This document shows positions 44,463 through 53,250 of a stretch of DNA of 64,000 nt, piece by piece. Position 1 is the stretch's first letter, and each line of letters starts with the position of its first letter. The stretch comes from Streptomyces colonosanans (GTDB taxonomy: Bacteria; Actinomycetota; Actinomycetes; Streptomycetales; Streptomycetaceae). Location of the stretch: contig NZ_MLYP01000043.1 in assembly GCF_001866645.1 (NCBI RefSeq), positions 62,001 to 126,000 of the forward strand. Direction: 5' to 3'. The translations under genes and the position numbers were made by a program. The notes beneath the pieces are model-generated. The model was not told the DNA's origin. It did not search any database and worked only from the letters and a program-made list of their open reading frames with translations.

Positions 44463-45542
44463 TCAGCCCAGGCCCAGCCGGTCTGTGACCCGCTGGTTCG
44501 CCGTCGCCCACGTCTGTTCGATGTGGTTCTCGTGTACGTGGATGTACCGGGTCGTAGTGGACAGCCATTCGTGGCCCAAAAGCTCTTGGACCGCCTTCAA
44601 GTCGACGCCTTGCAGGTAGAGCGAGGACGCACAGAAGTGCCGTAGCACGTGCGGTGTCAGGCGCCCGGCCCAGGCGGGAAGGAAGGTCGCCACCGCGCAC
44701 TTCAAGCCCGACCGCAGCGCGTCGTCACCGGCCCGGAGACAGAACCCGGTCAGGGGGTCGCGGCGCTCGCTGGGGAACATCGGGGCGTCGGGGTTGTCAT
44801 AGTCGTCACCGAACTGGTGCCGTACGTCGCCGAGCCACCAGTCCATCAGGGCGTCAGTCGAGTTGATGGCGGGCACCAGTCGGCCTTTCGGCCCGCGCCC
44901 GCGACTGCCCTTGCCGTGCCGGACGTGCAGCTTCCCGAAGTCGCCCAGGTCCGGCCGCCAGTCCCGGATGTCCAGCTTGAGCGTCTCGGTCATGCGCGTC
45001 CCGACCCGCCGCCACAGCGAGGCCACTATGTAGTCCCGGGCCGCGGGCAGGAACTTCCTCGCGCTCCCCAACGACTCCCGCCACCCGTTGAACAGCTGGT
45101 CGACCTCTGCCTCGGACGGTGGGATCCGCTGCGTTCCGTACTCGCTCTTGGCGGGGCGGTTGAACTCGTCGATCGGCTGCACCAGCACGTGACCGGTCAG
45201 CGCATGGATGTCGCCCTGGTAGCGGGCGATCAGGAAGTCGAAGAACTGCGCGAGCGTCCACGCCTTGCTCTGGACCGTGCTGTGCGCGAGCCGTTTGACC
45301 TTGCGCTGATCCGCGAGGAACCGGTCGGCGTCTTCCGGGCCCGTGGTCCACACCGGCCGGCCGAGGAACCTCACGAACTCAAAGATCGCCCGCCGGTCGT
45401 CGGCGATTGAACCATCCGTCATACCGGCGCCGACGCCTGCAAGTAGGAACTGGTCGACCAGCTCCTGCTCGAAGTCCTCGTACTCCTGTGCCGTCGCCAG
45501 CCGCCGCGATGTTCCGATCGACCGGACGACCGCGAGCGTCAT
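44463..45542 (-). CDS. tyrosine-type site-specific recombinase
   Basis: 359 residues and intact. N-terminal SAM-like DNA-binding domain (DDRRAIFEFVRFLGRPVW; STVQSKAWTLAQFFDFLIARY), then the catalytic domain with Arg in VGTRMTETLKLDI, HVLRHFCASSLYLQG (H-x-x-R), and GHEWLSTTTRYIHV (His and nucleophile Tyr). A basic, Gly-rich loop (RHGKGSRGRGPKGRL) lies between. First gene of a three-gene minus-strand island with the HTH and zinc-finger recombinase genes. Confidence 0.9.
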   Translation of the reverse strand: MTLAVVRSIGTSRRLATAQEYEDFEQELVDQFLLAGVGAGMTDGSIADDRRAIFEFVRFLGRPVWTTGPEDADRFLADQRKVKRLAHSTVQSKAWTLAQFFDFLIARYQGDIHALTGHVLVQPIDEFNRPAKSEYGTQRIPPSEAEVDQLFNGWRESLGSARKFLPAARDYIVASLWRRVGTRMTETLKLDIRDWRPDLGDFGKLHVRHGKGSRGRGPKGRLVPAINSTDALMDWWLGDVRHQFGDDYDNPDAPMFPSERRDPLTGFCLRAGDDALRSGLKCAVATFLPAWAGRLTPHVLRHFCASSLYLQGVDLKAVQELLGHEWLSTTTRYIHVHENHIEQTWATANQRVTDRLGLG

Positions 45543-45592
45543 CGACGCCTCAGCTCACTGTGAACGACCATGCGTCATGGATAGCGGCAGAC

Positions 45593-45602
45593 CGTCAGGA
45601 AT
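45593..45602. repeat. 10-bp inverted repeat flanking the recombinase island (with 42390-42399)
   Basis: CGTCAGGAAT here is the exact reverse complement of ATTCCTGACG at 42390-42399. One copy lies 51 bases before the first recombinase start, the other across the stop end of the last gene. They might be recombinase core sites; ten bases may also be chance. Confidence 0.3.
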
Positions 45603-45736
45603 CTCGACGGAACGTCGAAGTCTCCAGGCGATCGAGTGAACCCCCGCTCACCAGTACCGCAGGTCAGAAAAGGACGGCCTGTACTGCAAGAACTCACGGG
45701 AGTCCCGACACTGGAGCGGGCCGCTCTGTAGCGTGC

Positions 45737-47188
45737 CTACGCGGAGATGCCGGCGGCTTCCCGCACCTCCGCCGACTCCAGCCGCTCGGCGGTCCGCTCG
45801 GCTGTACGCCGACCCCACCGGCCTGTGGTGAGCCCGCCCAGGGCCAGCACAGCGACACCGCAGGCCGTGAGGATCCACCAGCCGGGGCGGGCGGCGGCGA
45901 CGAAGGTGTCCCGGTACGGAGAGGAGCCCACGCCCGCGCCCGCGGCCAGCACCGCGCCGACCACCGCGACACCGAGGGTCTGGCCGAGCTGGCGGCTGGT
46001 GGAGGCGACGGCGGCGGCGACTCCGGCCTGGGCACGGGGCATACCGGAGACGGCCGTGTTGGTGATGGGGGCGTTGACGAAGCCGAAGCCGATGCCGAAC
46101 AGCACGTACCCGATGCAGAGCGTGACGTTCGACGTCTCCGCCTCGAAGGCGGCGAACAGCACGGCGCTCGTGGTCATCGCGCAGCCCGCGATCAGGAGCG
46201 GCAGGCGCGGGCCGCGGCTGCCGATCAGCCGGCCGGACAACGGTGCGCACAGGAAGGTCGGTACCGCCATAGGAAGCATCCACAGGCCCGCGTGCAGGGC
46301 GTCCAGACCGCGCACGTTCTGCAGGTAGAGCGTGGACAGGAACAGGAAGCCGCCCAGCGCCGCGAACGCGCTGATCGCGATCGCCGTGGCCCCGCTGAAC
46401 GGCGCAGAGCGGAAGAAGCGCAGGTCGATGAGGGGTTCGGTGCGGCGCGGCTCGTACCGGAGCAAACCCAGCAGTGCGGCGAATGCGACCGCGCCGAACG
46501 GCAGGATCGTGGCGAGGCCGGAGTTCGGGGCCTCGATGATCGTGTAGGTCAGGCAGCCGAACAGGGCGATCACCAGCAACTGGCCGACGGGGTCGGGGCG
46601 GCGGGGCTTCGGGGCCCGGGACTCGGGGATGAAGCGAAGGGTCAGGAGGATCGCCGCCAGGCCGACCGGGAGGTTGACCCAGAAGATCGACCGCCAGCCG
46701 ACGGACTCCACCAGCAGCCCGCCGACCAGGGGGCCCGCGGCCATCGATATGCCGACCACGGCACCCCACACGCCGATCGCGCGGGCCCGTTCGCGGGCGT
46801 CGGTGAACGTGTTGGTGATGATCGACATGGCCACCGGGTTGAGCATCGAGCCGCCCACCGCCTGCACCATGCGGAAGGCGACGAGCGACTCCAGGTCGGG
46901 GGCCAGAGAGCACAGCAGCGAGCCGAGGCTGAAGACGACGAGCCCCGCTATGAAGACACGCTTGCGGCCGATCCGGTCGGCGGTGGAGCCCGCGAGCATC
47001 AGCAGCGAGGCCAGCACGAGCGTGTACGCGTCGATCGTCCACTGCAGTCCGGCCACCTTGGCGTGCAGCTCCCTCTGCATCGAGGGCAGCGCCACGTTCA
47101 GGATGGTGTTGTCGAGGCTCACGATCAGCAGGCTCATACAGCAGATCGCGAGCACCAGCAGGCTTCGTCGGTGACTGAGCTCCGGCAT
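45737..47188 (-). CDS. MFS drug-export-type transporter (DHA2-like)
   Basis: 483 residues with about 14 hydrophobic segments. Motif A of the major facilitator family is LAGSTADRIGRKRVFIAG; LDNTILNVALPSMQRELHA at helix 1 is the DHA2 motif, and GPLVGGLLVESVGWRSIFWVNLPVG is motif C. Likely a proton-driven exporter of drugs or metabolites. ATG 47188 was chosen; GTG 47197 is possible. No regulator is next to it. Confidence 0.9.
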   Translation of the reverse strand: MPELSHRRSLLVLAICCMSLLIVSLDNTILNVALPSMQRELHAKVAGLQWTIDAYTLVLASLLMLAGSTADRIGRKRVFIAGLVVFSLGSLLCSLAPDLESLVAFRMVQAVGGSMLNPVAMSIITNTFTDARERARAIGVWGAVVGISMAAGPLVGGLLVESVGWRSIFWVNLPVGLAAILLTLRFIPESRAPKPRRPDPVGQLLVIALFGCLTYTIIEAPNSGLATILPFGAVAFAALLGLLRYEPRRTEPLIDLRFFRSAPFSGATAIAISAFAALGGFLFLSTLYLQNVRGLDALHAGLWMLPMAVPTFLCAPLSGRLIGSRGPRLPLLIAGCAMTTSAVLFAAFEAETSNVTLCIGYVLFGIGFGFVNAPITNTAVSGMPRAQAGVAAAVASTSRQLGQTLGVAVVGAVLAAGAGVGSSPYRDTFVAAARPGWWILTACGVAVLALGGLTTGRWGRRTAERTAERLESAEVREAAGISA

Positions 47189-47282
47189 GTACACCACCGT
47201 ACGCCCGTTTCAATAGTGTGTCTAACTAATGACCACTACATGATCACACGCGGACGAGCGCCGAGTACCCCTCGAAGTGCGT

Positions 47283-47294
47283 GACAATGGGGGA
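47283..47294 (+). promoter_or_regulatory. -10-like element before dusB
   Basis: GACAAT (47283-47288) stands six bases before ATG 47295. The GGGGGA between them is too close to the start to act as a ribosome site, so leaderless initiation is likely. Confidence 0.4.
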
Positions 47295-48440
47295 ATGCCC
47301 ACGCCCACGATGAACCCGACCTTGCAGATCGGCCCGCACACCGTCCAGCCGCCCGTCGTCCTCGCGCCCATGGCCGGGATCACGAACGCGCCGTTCCGCA
47401 CGCTGTGCCGGGAGTTCAGTGGCGGCAAGGGGCTCTTCGTGAGCGAGATGATCACCACCCGGGCGCTGGTCGAACGCAACGACAAGACCATGCAGCTGAT
47501 CAAGTTCGACGCGACCGAGAAGCCGCGCTCGATCCAGCTGTACGGCGTGGACCCGGCGACCGTCGGCAAGGCCGTCCGCATGATCGTGGAAGAGGACCTG
47601 GCCGACCACATCGACCTGAACTTCGGCTGCCCGGTGCCGAAGGTGACCCGCAAGGGCGGCGGGTCCGCGCTGCCGTACAAGCGGAACCTGCTGCGGGCGA
47701 TCCTGCGCGAGGCGGTGAGCGGCGCGGGCGACCTCCCGGTCACCATGAAGATGCGCAAGGGCATCGACGACGACCACCTCACCTTCCTCGACGCCGGACG
47801 GATCGCCGTCGAGGAGGGCGTCGCGGCCATCGCGCTGCACGGCCGTACGACCGCCCAGCACTACGGCGGCACGGCGGACTGGGACGCGATCGCGCGGCTG
47901 AAGGAGCACGTGCCGGAGATCCCCGTGCTCGGCAACGGCGACATCTGGTCGGCCGAGGACGCGCTGCGGATGGTGCGCGAGACGGGCTGCGACGGCGTGG
48001 TCGTGGGGCGCGGCTGCCTGGGGCGGCCGTGGCTGTTCGCCGATCTGGTGGCGGCCTTCGAGGGGCGGAACGACTTCGTCCGCCCGCCGCTGCGCGAGGT
48101 CGCGGACGCCATGGTCCGGCACGCCACCCTGCTCGGCGAGTGGATCGGCGACGAGTCGCGCGGGGTCATCGACTTCCGTAAGCACGTGGCCTGGTACCTG
48201 AAGGGCTTCGCGGTCGGCTCGGAGATGCGCAAGCGGCTCGCGATCACGTCCTCGCTGGAGGAACTGCGGGCTGGGCTCGACGAGTTGGACCTCGACCAGC
48301 CCTGGCCGGCGGGCGCCGACGGGCCCCGCGGCCGTACGTCCGGCAACAACCGGGTGGTGCTGCCGGACGGCTGGCTGAAGGACCCGTACGACTGCGCGGG
48401 GGTCGGTGAGGACGCGGAGCTGGACACGTCCGGGGGCTGA
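47295..48440 (+). CDS. dusB: tRNA-dihydrouridine synthase
   Basis: 381 residues, FMN enzyme that reduces uridine in the D-loop of tRNA. VLAPMAGITNAPFRTLCREF at the N-terminus, HIDLNFGCPVPKVTRKGGGSAL with the catalytic Cys, ALHGRTTAQHYGGTADW, and GNGDIWSAEDALRM are diagnostic. The C-terminal helical tRNA-binding domain follows residue 260. Start at ATG 47295; the earlier in-frame codon at 47277 has no support. Confidence 0.94.
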   Translation: MPTPTMNPTLQIGPHTVQPPVVLAPMAGITNAPFRTLCREFSGGKGLFVSEMITTRALVERNDKTMQLIKFDATEKPRSIQLYGVDPATVGKAVRMIVEEDLADHIDLNFGCPVPKVTRKGGGSALPYKRNLLRAILREAVSGAGDLPVTMKMRKGIDDDHLTFLDAGRIAVEEGVAAIALHGRTTAQHYGGTADWDAIARLKEHVPEIPVLGNGDIWSAEDALRMVRETGCDGVVVGRGCLGRPWLFADLVAAFEGRNDFVRPPLREVADAMVRHATLLGEWIGDESRGVIDFRKHVAWYLKGFAVGSEMRKRLAITSSLEELRAGLDELDLDQPWPAGADGPRGRTSGNNRVVLPDGWLKDPYDCAGVGEDAELDTSGG

Positions 48441-48452
48441 TCCCGGCGGGCG

Positions 48453-48977
48453 TCAGCCCTTCGTCGGGTGCGGCGTCGAGCCGTACGCCGTCAGGAAGCG
48501 GTCGCGGAACGACGGGCGCGGCCGGTGCCGCCGCCGCGGGGTCGTGCTCCGGTTCGGGCTCTGCTGCGACACCGGGTGCCGACTCGGCGTTGTGGGGGGT
48601 CGGTTCGGGCTCCGCTGCGACACCGGGTGCCGACTCGGCGTTGTGGGGGTTCGGTTCGGGCTCCGTCGTGTTGCCGGGTGCCGACTCGGCGTTGCCGGCG
48701 TCCGGTTCGGGCTCTGCTGCGACACCGGGTGCCGACTCGGTCTTCTCGGCGTCCGGTTCGGGCTCCGCCGGTGATCCGGCCGGCCGCTCCGGAGCCGCGT
48801 CGGCAACGCCTCCAGTTTCGGCTGCCGCTCCGTGGTCGGCAGGACCCCGTCCGTGACCACCCCGGCCTTGCCCGTCGTCTGTCGTTGGCGTGCGTCGAGA
48901 GGCAATCCGAGGGTCCTTCCGTGCGAAGCCCGCGGTGGAGGGGCGGGCCGCGCCGGGGAGAGCGGGCGCGTCGGCAT
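48453..48977 (-). CDS. doubtful repeat-rich protein
   Basis: The minus-strand frame ends 12 bases from the dusB stop with a plausible C-terminus (FRDRFLTAYGSTPHPTKG). The adjacent frame instead reads as an acidic linker (AEPEPTPHNAESAPGVA units) typical of surface or ribosome-associated proteins. Codon third positions favour neither frame clearly because the DNA is a 51-bp repeat. A frame change between the two readings, or a non-coding repeat, are both possible. Function unknown. Confidence 0.3.
   Translation of the reverse strand: MPTRPLSPARPAPPPRASHGRTLGLPLDARQRQTTGKAGVVTDGVLPTTERQPKLEALPTRLRSGRPDHRRSPNRTPRRPSRHPVSQQSPNRTPATPSRHPATRRSPNRTPTTPSRHPVSQRSPNRPPTTPSRHPVSQQSPNRSTTPRRRHRPRPSFRDRFLTAYGSTPHPTKG
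48550..48790. repeat. 51-bp tandem repeat, four full units and a partial fifth
   Basis: Units begin CGGTTCGGGCTC at 48550, 48601, 48652, 48703 and 48754 (partial). The first two differ at two or three bases; the third differs mostly in its second quarter. As 51 is a multiple of three, all frames stay open across the array. Minus-strand unit in one frame: EPEPTPHNAESAPGVAA. Confidence 0.9.
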
Positions 48978-49193
48978 CCCGTACGGGCGGCCGGATGGGT
49001 CCGTTCAACCGCGCCGCCCCAGCACCCGGCAAACACCCGGCGATGCGCAGGTCGACGGCGGCCGGTAAGTCACCGCCGTCGCCGCGTCGACCAGTGCGTG
49101 CGCACCCCCGGCGTCCCGTCCCGACGCGCGTCCGCATGGTGAAATCGGGCCGCCCCGGATACCGTGATTCTCGCCACCCTTGATAAGGGTTGC

Positions 49194-49312
49194 GCTCAGA
49201 TGAGCGAATCTTGGCAGGCTGCACTTCTCCAAGGTGTGGCACTCAGTGCCACCCTTCGATCGTTCATCGATCAAAATCAGACGTGTCAGAGGGTGCTCAT
49301 CTGAGCAGAAAT
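49194..49312 (+). promoter_or_regulatory. regulatory region upstream of ppdK with paired dyads
   Basis: The 49180-49500 stretch is clearly lower in GC than its surroundings and has no coding sequence. GCTCAGATGAGC near 49194 is the exact reverse complement of GCTCATCTGAGC near 49298. Between them, GTGGCAC-tca-GTGCCAC (49236-49252) is a perfect 7-bp dyad and GATCG-ttcat-CGATC a 5-bp one. They look like operators or 5' UTR structures for ppdK. The sequence from 48980 to 49180 shows nothing else. Confidence 0.5.
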
Positions 49313-49509
49313 AGGCGCTTGTGGGCACTGTTGTGTTCAAGAAGTGAAAACACTCGCCGCCAAACGCTTGCCAAGCTTTGACTTTCGATCCAGTGGCGGA
49401 CGGGTGGTTACATGCGCATGACGCGCAAGTGGACGTGCCCAGATGCCTTCGATCTGGGTATGTTCCTCGCCGTCAGGGCAGCCACCGCGTCCTCGAGGAG
49501 TCGAGACCC

Positions 49510-52251
49510 GTGTCGGAAAACAAAGATCTCCGCGTAACTGAAAAGGGCGTCGAGGGGGTGAAGTTCGTTTACGACTTCACCGAGGGCAACAAAGACCTCA
49601 AGGACCTCCTTGGTGGCAAGGGCGCGAACCTCGCCGAGATGACCAATCTGGGCCTGCCCGTTCCTCCGGGCTTCACCATCACCACCGAGGCCTGCAAGGT
49701 CTACCTCGACAGCGGCGAGGAGCCCGCGGCACTGCGTGACGAGGTGAGTGCACACCTCGCCGCGCTCGAGGGGCGGATGGGCAAGAAGCTCGGCCAGGCC
49801 GACAACCCGCTTCTGGTTTCGGTGCGTTCCGGCGCGAAGTTCTCGATGCCGGGCATGATGGACACGGTCCTGAACATCGGCCTCTCCGACAAGTCCGTGC
49901 AGGGCCTGGCGAAGCAGGCCGGCGACGAGCGCTTCGCGTGGGACTCCTACCGCCGCCTCATCCAGATGTTCGGCAAGACGGTCCTCGGTGTGGACGGCGA
50001 CCTCTTCGAGGACGCGCTGGAGGCGGCCAAGAAGGCCAAGAAGGTCGCGGTCGACACGGAGTTGGAGGCCGCGGACCTCAAGAAACTGGTCGCCAAGTTC
50101 AAGAAGATCGTCAAGACCGAGGCCGGACGGGACTTCCCGCAGGACCCGCGCGAGCAGATGGACCTTGCCATCAAGGCGGTCTTCGACTCGTGGAACGGCG
50201 ACCGCGCGAAGCTCTACCGCCGCCAGGAGCGCATCCCGCACGACCTGGGTACGGCGGTGAACATCTGCTCCATGGTCTTCGGCAACCTGGGCCCCGACTC
50301 GGGCACGGGCGTGGCGTTCACCCGCGACCCGGCCTCCGGCCACCAGGGCGTGTACGGCGACTACCTGCAGAACGCGCAGGGCGAGGACGTGGTGGCGGGC
50401 ATCCGCAACACGGTCCCGCTGTCCGAACTGGAGCGTATCGACAAGAAGTCGTACGACCGGCTGATGCAGATCATGGAGACGCTGGAGAACCACTACAAGG
50501 ATCTCTGCGACATCGAGTTCACCATCGAGCGCGGTCAGTTGTGGATGTTGCAGACCCGCGTCGGCAAGCGCACGGCGGGCGCCGCCTTCCGTATCGCCAC
50601 CCAGCTGGTCGACCAGGGGCTCATCGACGAGGCCGAGGCGCTGCAGCGCGTCACCGGTGCCCAGCTCGCCCAGTTGATGTTCCCGCGGTTCGACGAGAAG
50701 GCGAAGGTCGAGCAGGTCGGCCGGGGTATCGCCGCTTCGCCGGGCGCCGCGGTCGGCAAGGCCGTCTTCGACTCGTACACGGCCGTGAAGTGGTCGCGTT
50801 CGGGCGAGAAGGTCATCCTGGTGCGCCGTGAGACGAACCCTGACGACCTCGACGGCATGATCGCGGCCGAGGGCATCCTGACGTCGCGCGGCGGCAAGAC
50901 CTCCCACGCGGCCGTCGTCGCGCGCGGCATGGGCAAGACGTGCGTGTGCGGCGCGGAGGAGCTGGAGGTCGACACCAAGCGGCGGCGGATGACCGTGCCC
51001 GGCGGCCACGTGGTCGAGGAGGGCGACCTCATCTCGATCGACGGGTCGAGCGGGAAGGTGTACCTGGGCGAGGTCCCGGTGGTTCCCTCGCCGGTCGTGG
51101 AGTACTTCGAGGGCCGGATGCACGCGGGTGCCGACGACGCCGACGAGCTGGTCGAGGCCGTGCACCGGATCATGGCGTTCGCCGACCGCAAGCGGCGCCT
51201 GCGCGTGCGCGCGAACGCGGACAACGCCGAGGACGCGCTGCGGGCGCGGCGCTTCGGCGCGCAGGGCATCGGCCTGTGCCGTACGGAGCACATGTTCCTC
51301 GGCGACCGGCGCGAGCTGGTCGAGCGCCTGATCCTGGCGGACACGGAGACCGAGCGCGAGGAGGCCCTCAAGGAGCTGCTCCCGCTGCAGAAGAGCGACT
51401 TCGTGGAGCTGTTCGAGGCGATGGACGGGCTCCCCGTGACCATCCGCCTGCTGGACCCGCCGCTGCACGAGTTCCTGCCCGACGTCACCGAGCTGTCGGT
51501 GCGGGTGGCGCTGGCGGAGGCCCGTCAGGAGCCGCACGAGAACGAGCTGCGTCTGCTCCAGGCCGTGCACCGTCTGCACGAGCAGAACCCGATGCTGGGT
51601 CTGCGCGGTGTGCGCCTCGGGCTGGTCATTCCGGGCCTGTTCGCCATGCAGGTGCGTGCGATCGCCGAGGCGGCGGCCGAGCGCAAGGGCGCGAAGGGCG
51701 ACCCCCGCGCGGAGATCATGATCCCGCTCGTCGGCACCGTGCAGGAGCTGGAGATCGTGCGCGAGGAGGCCGACCAGGTCATCGCCGAGGTCCAGGCGGC
51801 CGCCGGCACGGAGCTGAAGCTGGCGATCGGCACGATGATCGAGCTGCCGCGTGCCGCGCTGACGGCCGGCCAGATCGCCGAGGCGGCGGAGTTCTTCTCC
51901 TTCGGCACGAACGACCTGACCCAGACGGTGTGGGGCTTCAGCCGCGACGACGTGGAGGCCTCGTTCTTCACTTCCTACCTGGAGAAGGGCATCTTCGGCG
52001 TCAGCCCGTTCGAGACGATCGACAAGGACGGCGTCGGCAAGCTGGTCCGCGACGCGGCCAAGGCGGGCCGGGCGACGCGCCCCGACCTGAAGCTGGGCGT
52101 GTGCGGCGAGCACGGCGGCGACCCCGAGTCGGTCCACTTCTTCCACGAGGTGGGGCTGGACTACGTGTCCTGCTCGCCGTTCCGGATCCCGGTGGCCCGT
52201 CTGGAGGCCGGGCGGGCGGCATCGGAGGCGCAGGGCAGCGACCACCGCTGA
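49510..52251 (+). CDS. ppdK: pyruvate, phosphate dikinase
   Basis: 913 residues. PPDK interconverts pyruvate + ATP + phosphate and PEP + AMP + PPi. Domains: ATP-grasp (VYDFTEGNKDLKDLLGGKGANLAEM to about residue 340), phospho-His swivel with GGKTSHAAVVARGMGK (His near 466), and the PEP-utilising barrel with CRTEHMF, RLLDPPLHEFLP and catalytic Cys in GVCGEHGGDP near 863. GTG 49510 has GAGGAG nine bases upstream; GTG 49558 is the alternative start. It has a long, structured upstream region. Confidence 0.95.
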   Translation: MSENKDLRVTEKGVEGVKFVYDFTEGNKDLKDLLGGKGANLAEMTNLGLPVPPGFTITTEACKVYLDSGEEPAALRDEVSAHLAALEGRMGKKLGQADNPLLVSVRSGAKFSMPGMMDTVLNIGLSDKSVQGLAKQAGDERFAWDSYRRLIQMFGKTVLGVDGDLFEDALEAAKKAKKVAVDTELEAADLKKLVAKFKKIVKTEAGRDFPQDPREQMDLAIKAVFDSWNGDRAKLYRRQERIPHDLGTAVNICSMVFGNLGPDSGTGVAFTRDPASGHQGVYGDYLQNAQGEDVVAGIRNTVPLSELERIDKKSYDRLMQIMETLENHYKDLCDIEFTIERGQLWMLQTRVGKRTAGAAFRIATQLVDQGLIDEAEALQRVTGAQLAQLMFPRFDEKAKVEQVGRGIAASPGAAVGKAVFDSYTAVKWSRSGEKVILVRRETNPDDLDGMIAAEGILTSRGGKTSHAAVVARGMGKTCVCGAEELEVDTKRRRMTVPGGHVVEEGDLISIDGSSGKVYLGEVPVVPSPVVEYFEGRMHAGADDADELVEAVHRIMAFADRKRRLRVRANADNAEDALRARRFGAQGIGLCRTEHMFLGDRRELVERLILADTETEREEALKELLPLQKSDFVELFEAMDGLPVTIRLLDPPLHEFLPDVTELSVRVALAEARQEPHENELRLLQAVHRLHEQNPMLGLRGVRLGLVIPGLFAMQVRAIAEAAAERKGAKGDPRAEIMIPLVGTVQELEIVREEADQVIAEVQAAAGTELKLAIGTMIELPRAALTAGQIAEAAEFFSFGTNDLTQTVWGFSRDDVEASFFTSYLEKGIFGVSPFETIDKDGVGKLVRDAAKAGRATRPDLKLGVCGEHGGDPESVHFFHEVGLDYVSCSPFRIPVARLEAGRAASEAQGSDHR

Positions 52252-52327
52252 CCCGTTTCGTCATACTCCCGGGGCCGTTGTCGGTCATCCGAACCCTCAC
52301 CGATACGAGGACGGCCCCGGAGCACCG

Positions 52328-52366
52328 GAGAGGGCGGCACCCCTGTGCGGGAGGTGCCGTCCTCTC
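52328..52366 (+). terminator. terminator after ppdK
   Basis: GAGAGGGCGGCACC and GGTGCCGTCCTCTC pair over 14 positions with one mismatch and are followed by TTTC. A second, imperfect stem (CTCCCGGGGCCGT / ACGGCCCCGGAG) lies just before it. Confidence 0.75.
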
Positions 52367-52451
52367 TTTCTGTGCTGACCTGCGACCATGCGCGATCCGC
52401 GGGAACCTCTGAAGACCCTCAGGTCCATGGACCGCACCCCGCTTCGCTCCC

Positions 52452-52464
52452 TAGGGTCGCGATC
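52452..52464 (+). promoter_or_regulatory. -10 element of a leaderless promoter
   Basis: TAGGGT (52452-52457) with seven bases to ATG 52465; no Shine-Dalgarno. Confidence 0.45.
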
Positions 52465-53247
52465 ATGCCCGATATATCGATGACCATGGTCGCCGTCCTC
52501 TGTCTCACCGCGCTCGCGGCCGGCTGGATCGACGCGGTGGTCGGCGGCGGAGGGCTCTTGCTGCTTCCCGTCCTGCTGCTCGCCCTGCCCGGCGGGACGG
52601 CGGCGTCGTACGCGCTCGGCACCAACAAGGCGGTCGCGATCGCGGGGACGACGGGCGCGGCCGTGACGTACGCGCGCAAAACGCCGGTCGACGTGGCCCT
52701 GGCCGTGCGGATCGGGCTCGCGGCGCTCGCCGGGTCCACGGCCGGGGCGGTCGTGGCCGCCGGGATGAGCACGGACGTCCTCAAGCCGGTCGTCATGGTC
52801 GTGCTGCTCGCCGTCGGCACCTTCGTGATCCTGCGGCCCGCCTTCGGGACCGCTCCCTCGACCGCGCCGGTCTCCGCGCGCCGTGTACTCGCCGCGATCG
52901 GACTCGCGGGCCTCGGTATCGGCTTCTACGACGGTCTCATCGGCCCCGGTACGGGTACCTTCCTCGTCCTGGCGCTCACCGCGGTCCTCCACCTGGACCT
53001 GGTGAACGCCTCCGCCATCGCCAAGATCGTCAACTGCTGCACCAACGCCGGCGCCCTCGCCACCTTCGCCTGGAAGGGCACGGTCTTCTGGCAGCTGGCC
53101 CTGGCGATGGCGGTCTTCAATCTGGCGGGCGGGATGTTCGGCGCGCGCACCGCGCTGAAGAAGGGCAGCGGGTTCGTCCGGATCGTGCTGCTGACGGTGG
53201 TGTTCGCGCTGGTCGCGAACCTCGCCTACCAGCAGTGGCTGGCCTGA
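52465..53247 (+). CDS. TauE/SafE-type membrane permease
   Basis: 260 residues with about eight hydrophobic segments. The two internal repeats each begin with the family motif: AAGWIDAVVGGGGLLLLPVLL near residue 20 and GIGFYDGLIGPGTGTFLVLAL near residue 150. The family exports sulfite, sulfoacetate or related organosulfonates, or moves them inward; direction and substrate are unknown here. Confidence 0.9.
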   Translation: MPDISMTMVAVLCLTALAAGWIDAVVGGGGLLLLPVLLLALPGGTAASYALGTNKAVAIAGTTGAAVTYARKTPVDVALAVRIGLAALAGSTAGAVVAAGMSTDVLKPVVMVVLLAVGTFVILRPAFGTAPSTAPVSARRVLAAIGLAGLGIGFYDGLIGPGTGTFLVLALTAVLHLDLVNASAIAKIVNCCTNAGALATFAWKGTVFWQLALAMAVFNLAGGMFGARTALKKGSGFVRIVLLTVVFALVANLAYQQWLA

Positions 53248-53250
53248 GGG

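Noticed and set aside
45648..47213. 521-codon minus-strand frame overlapping the MFS gene
   Set aside because: Reads in a frame offset from the transporter; Arg/Pro-rich, no membrane segments.
47195..47230. TetR-type operator before the MFS gene
   Set aside because: Only a 4-bp dyad (TAGT...ACTA) is present and no regulator gene is adjacent.
48550..48790. CRISPR array
   Set aside because: Units are directly contiguous 51-bp tandem copies with no unique spacers and no cas genes.
49408..52245. 945-codon minus-strand open frame opposite ppdK
   Set aside because: Pure antisense shadow of ppdK; composition is Leu/Val/Gly/Arg-rich without any domain.
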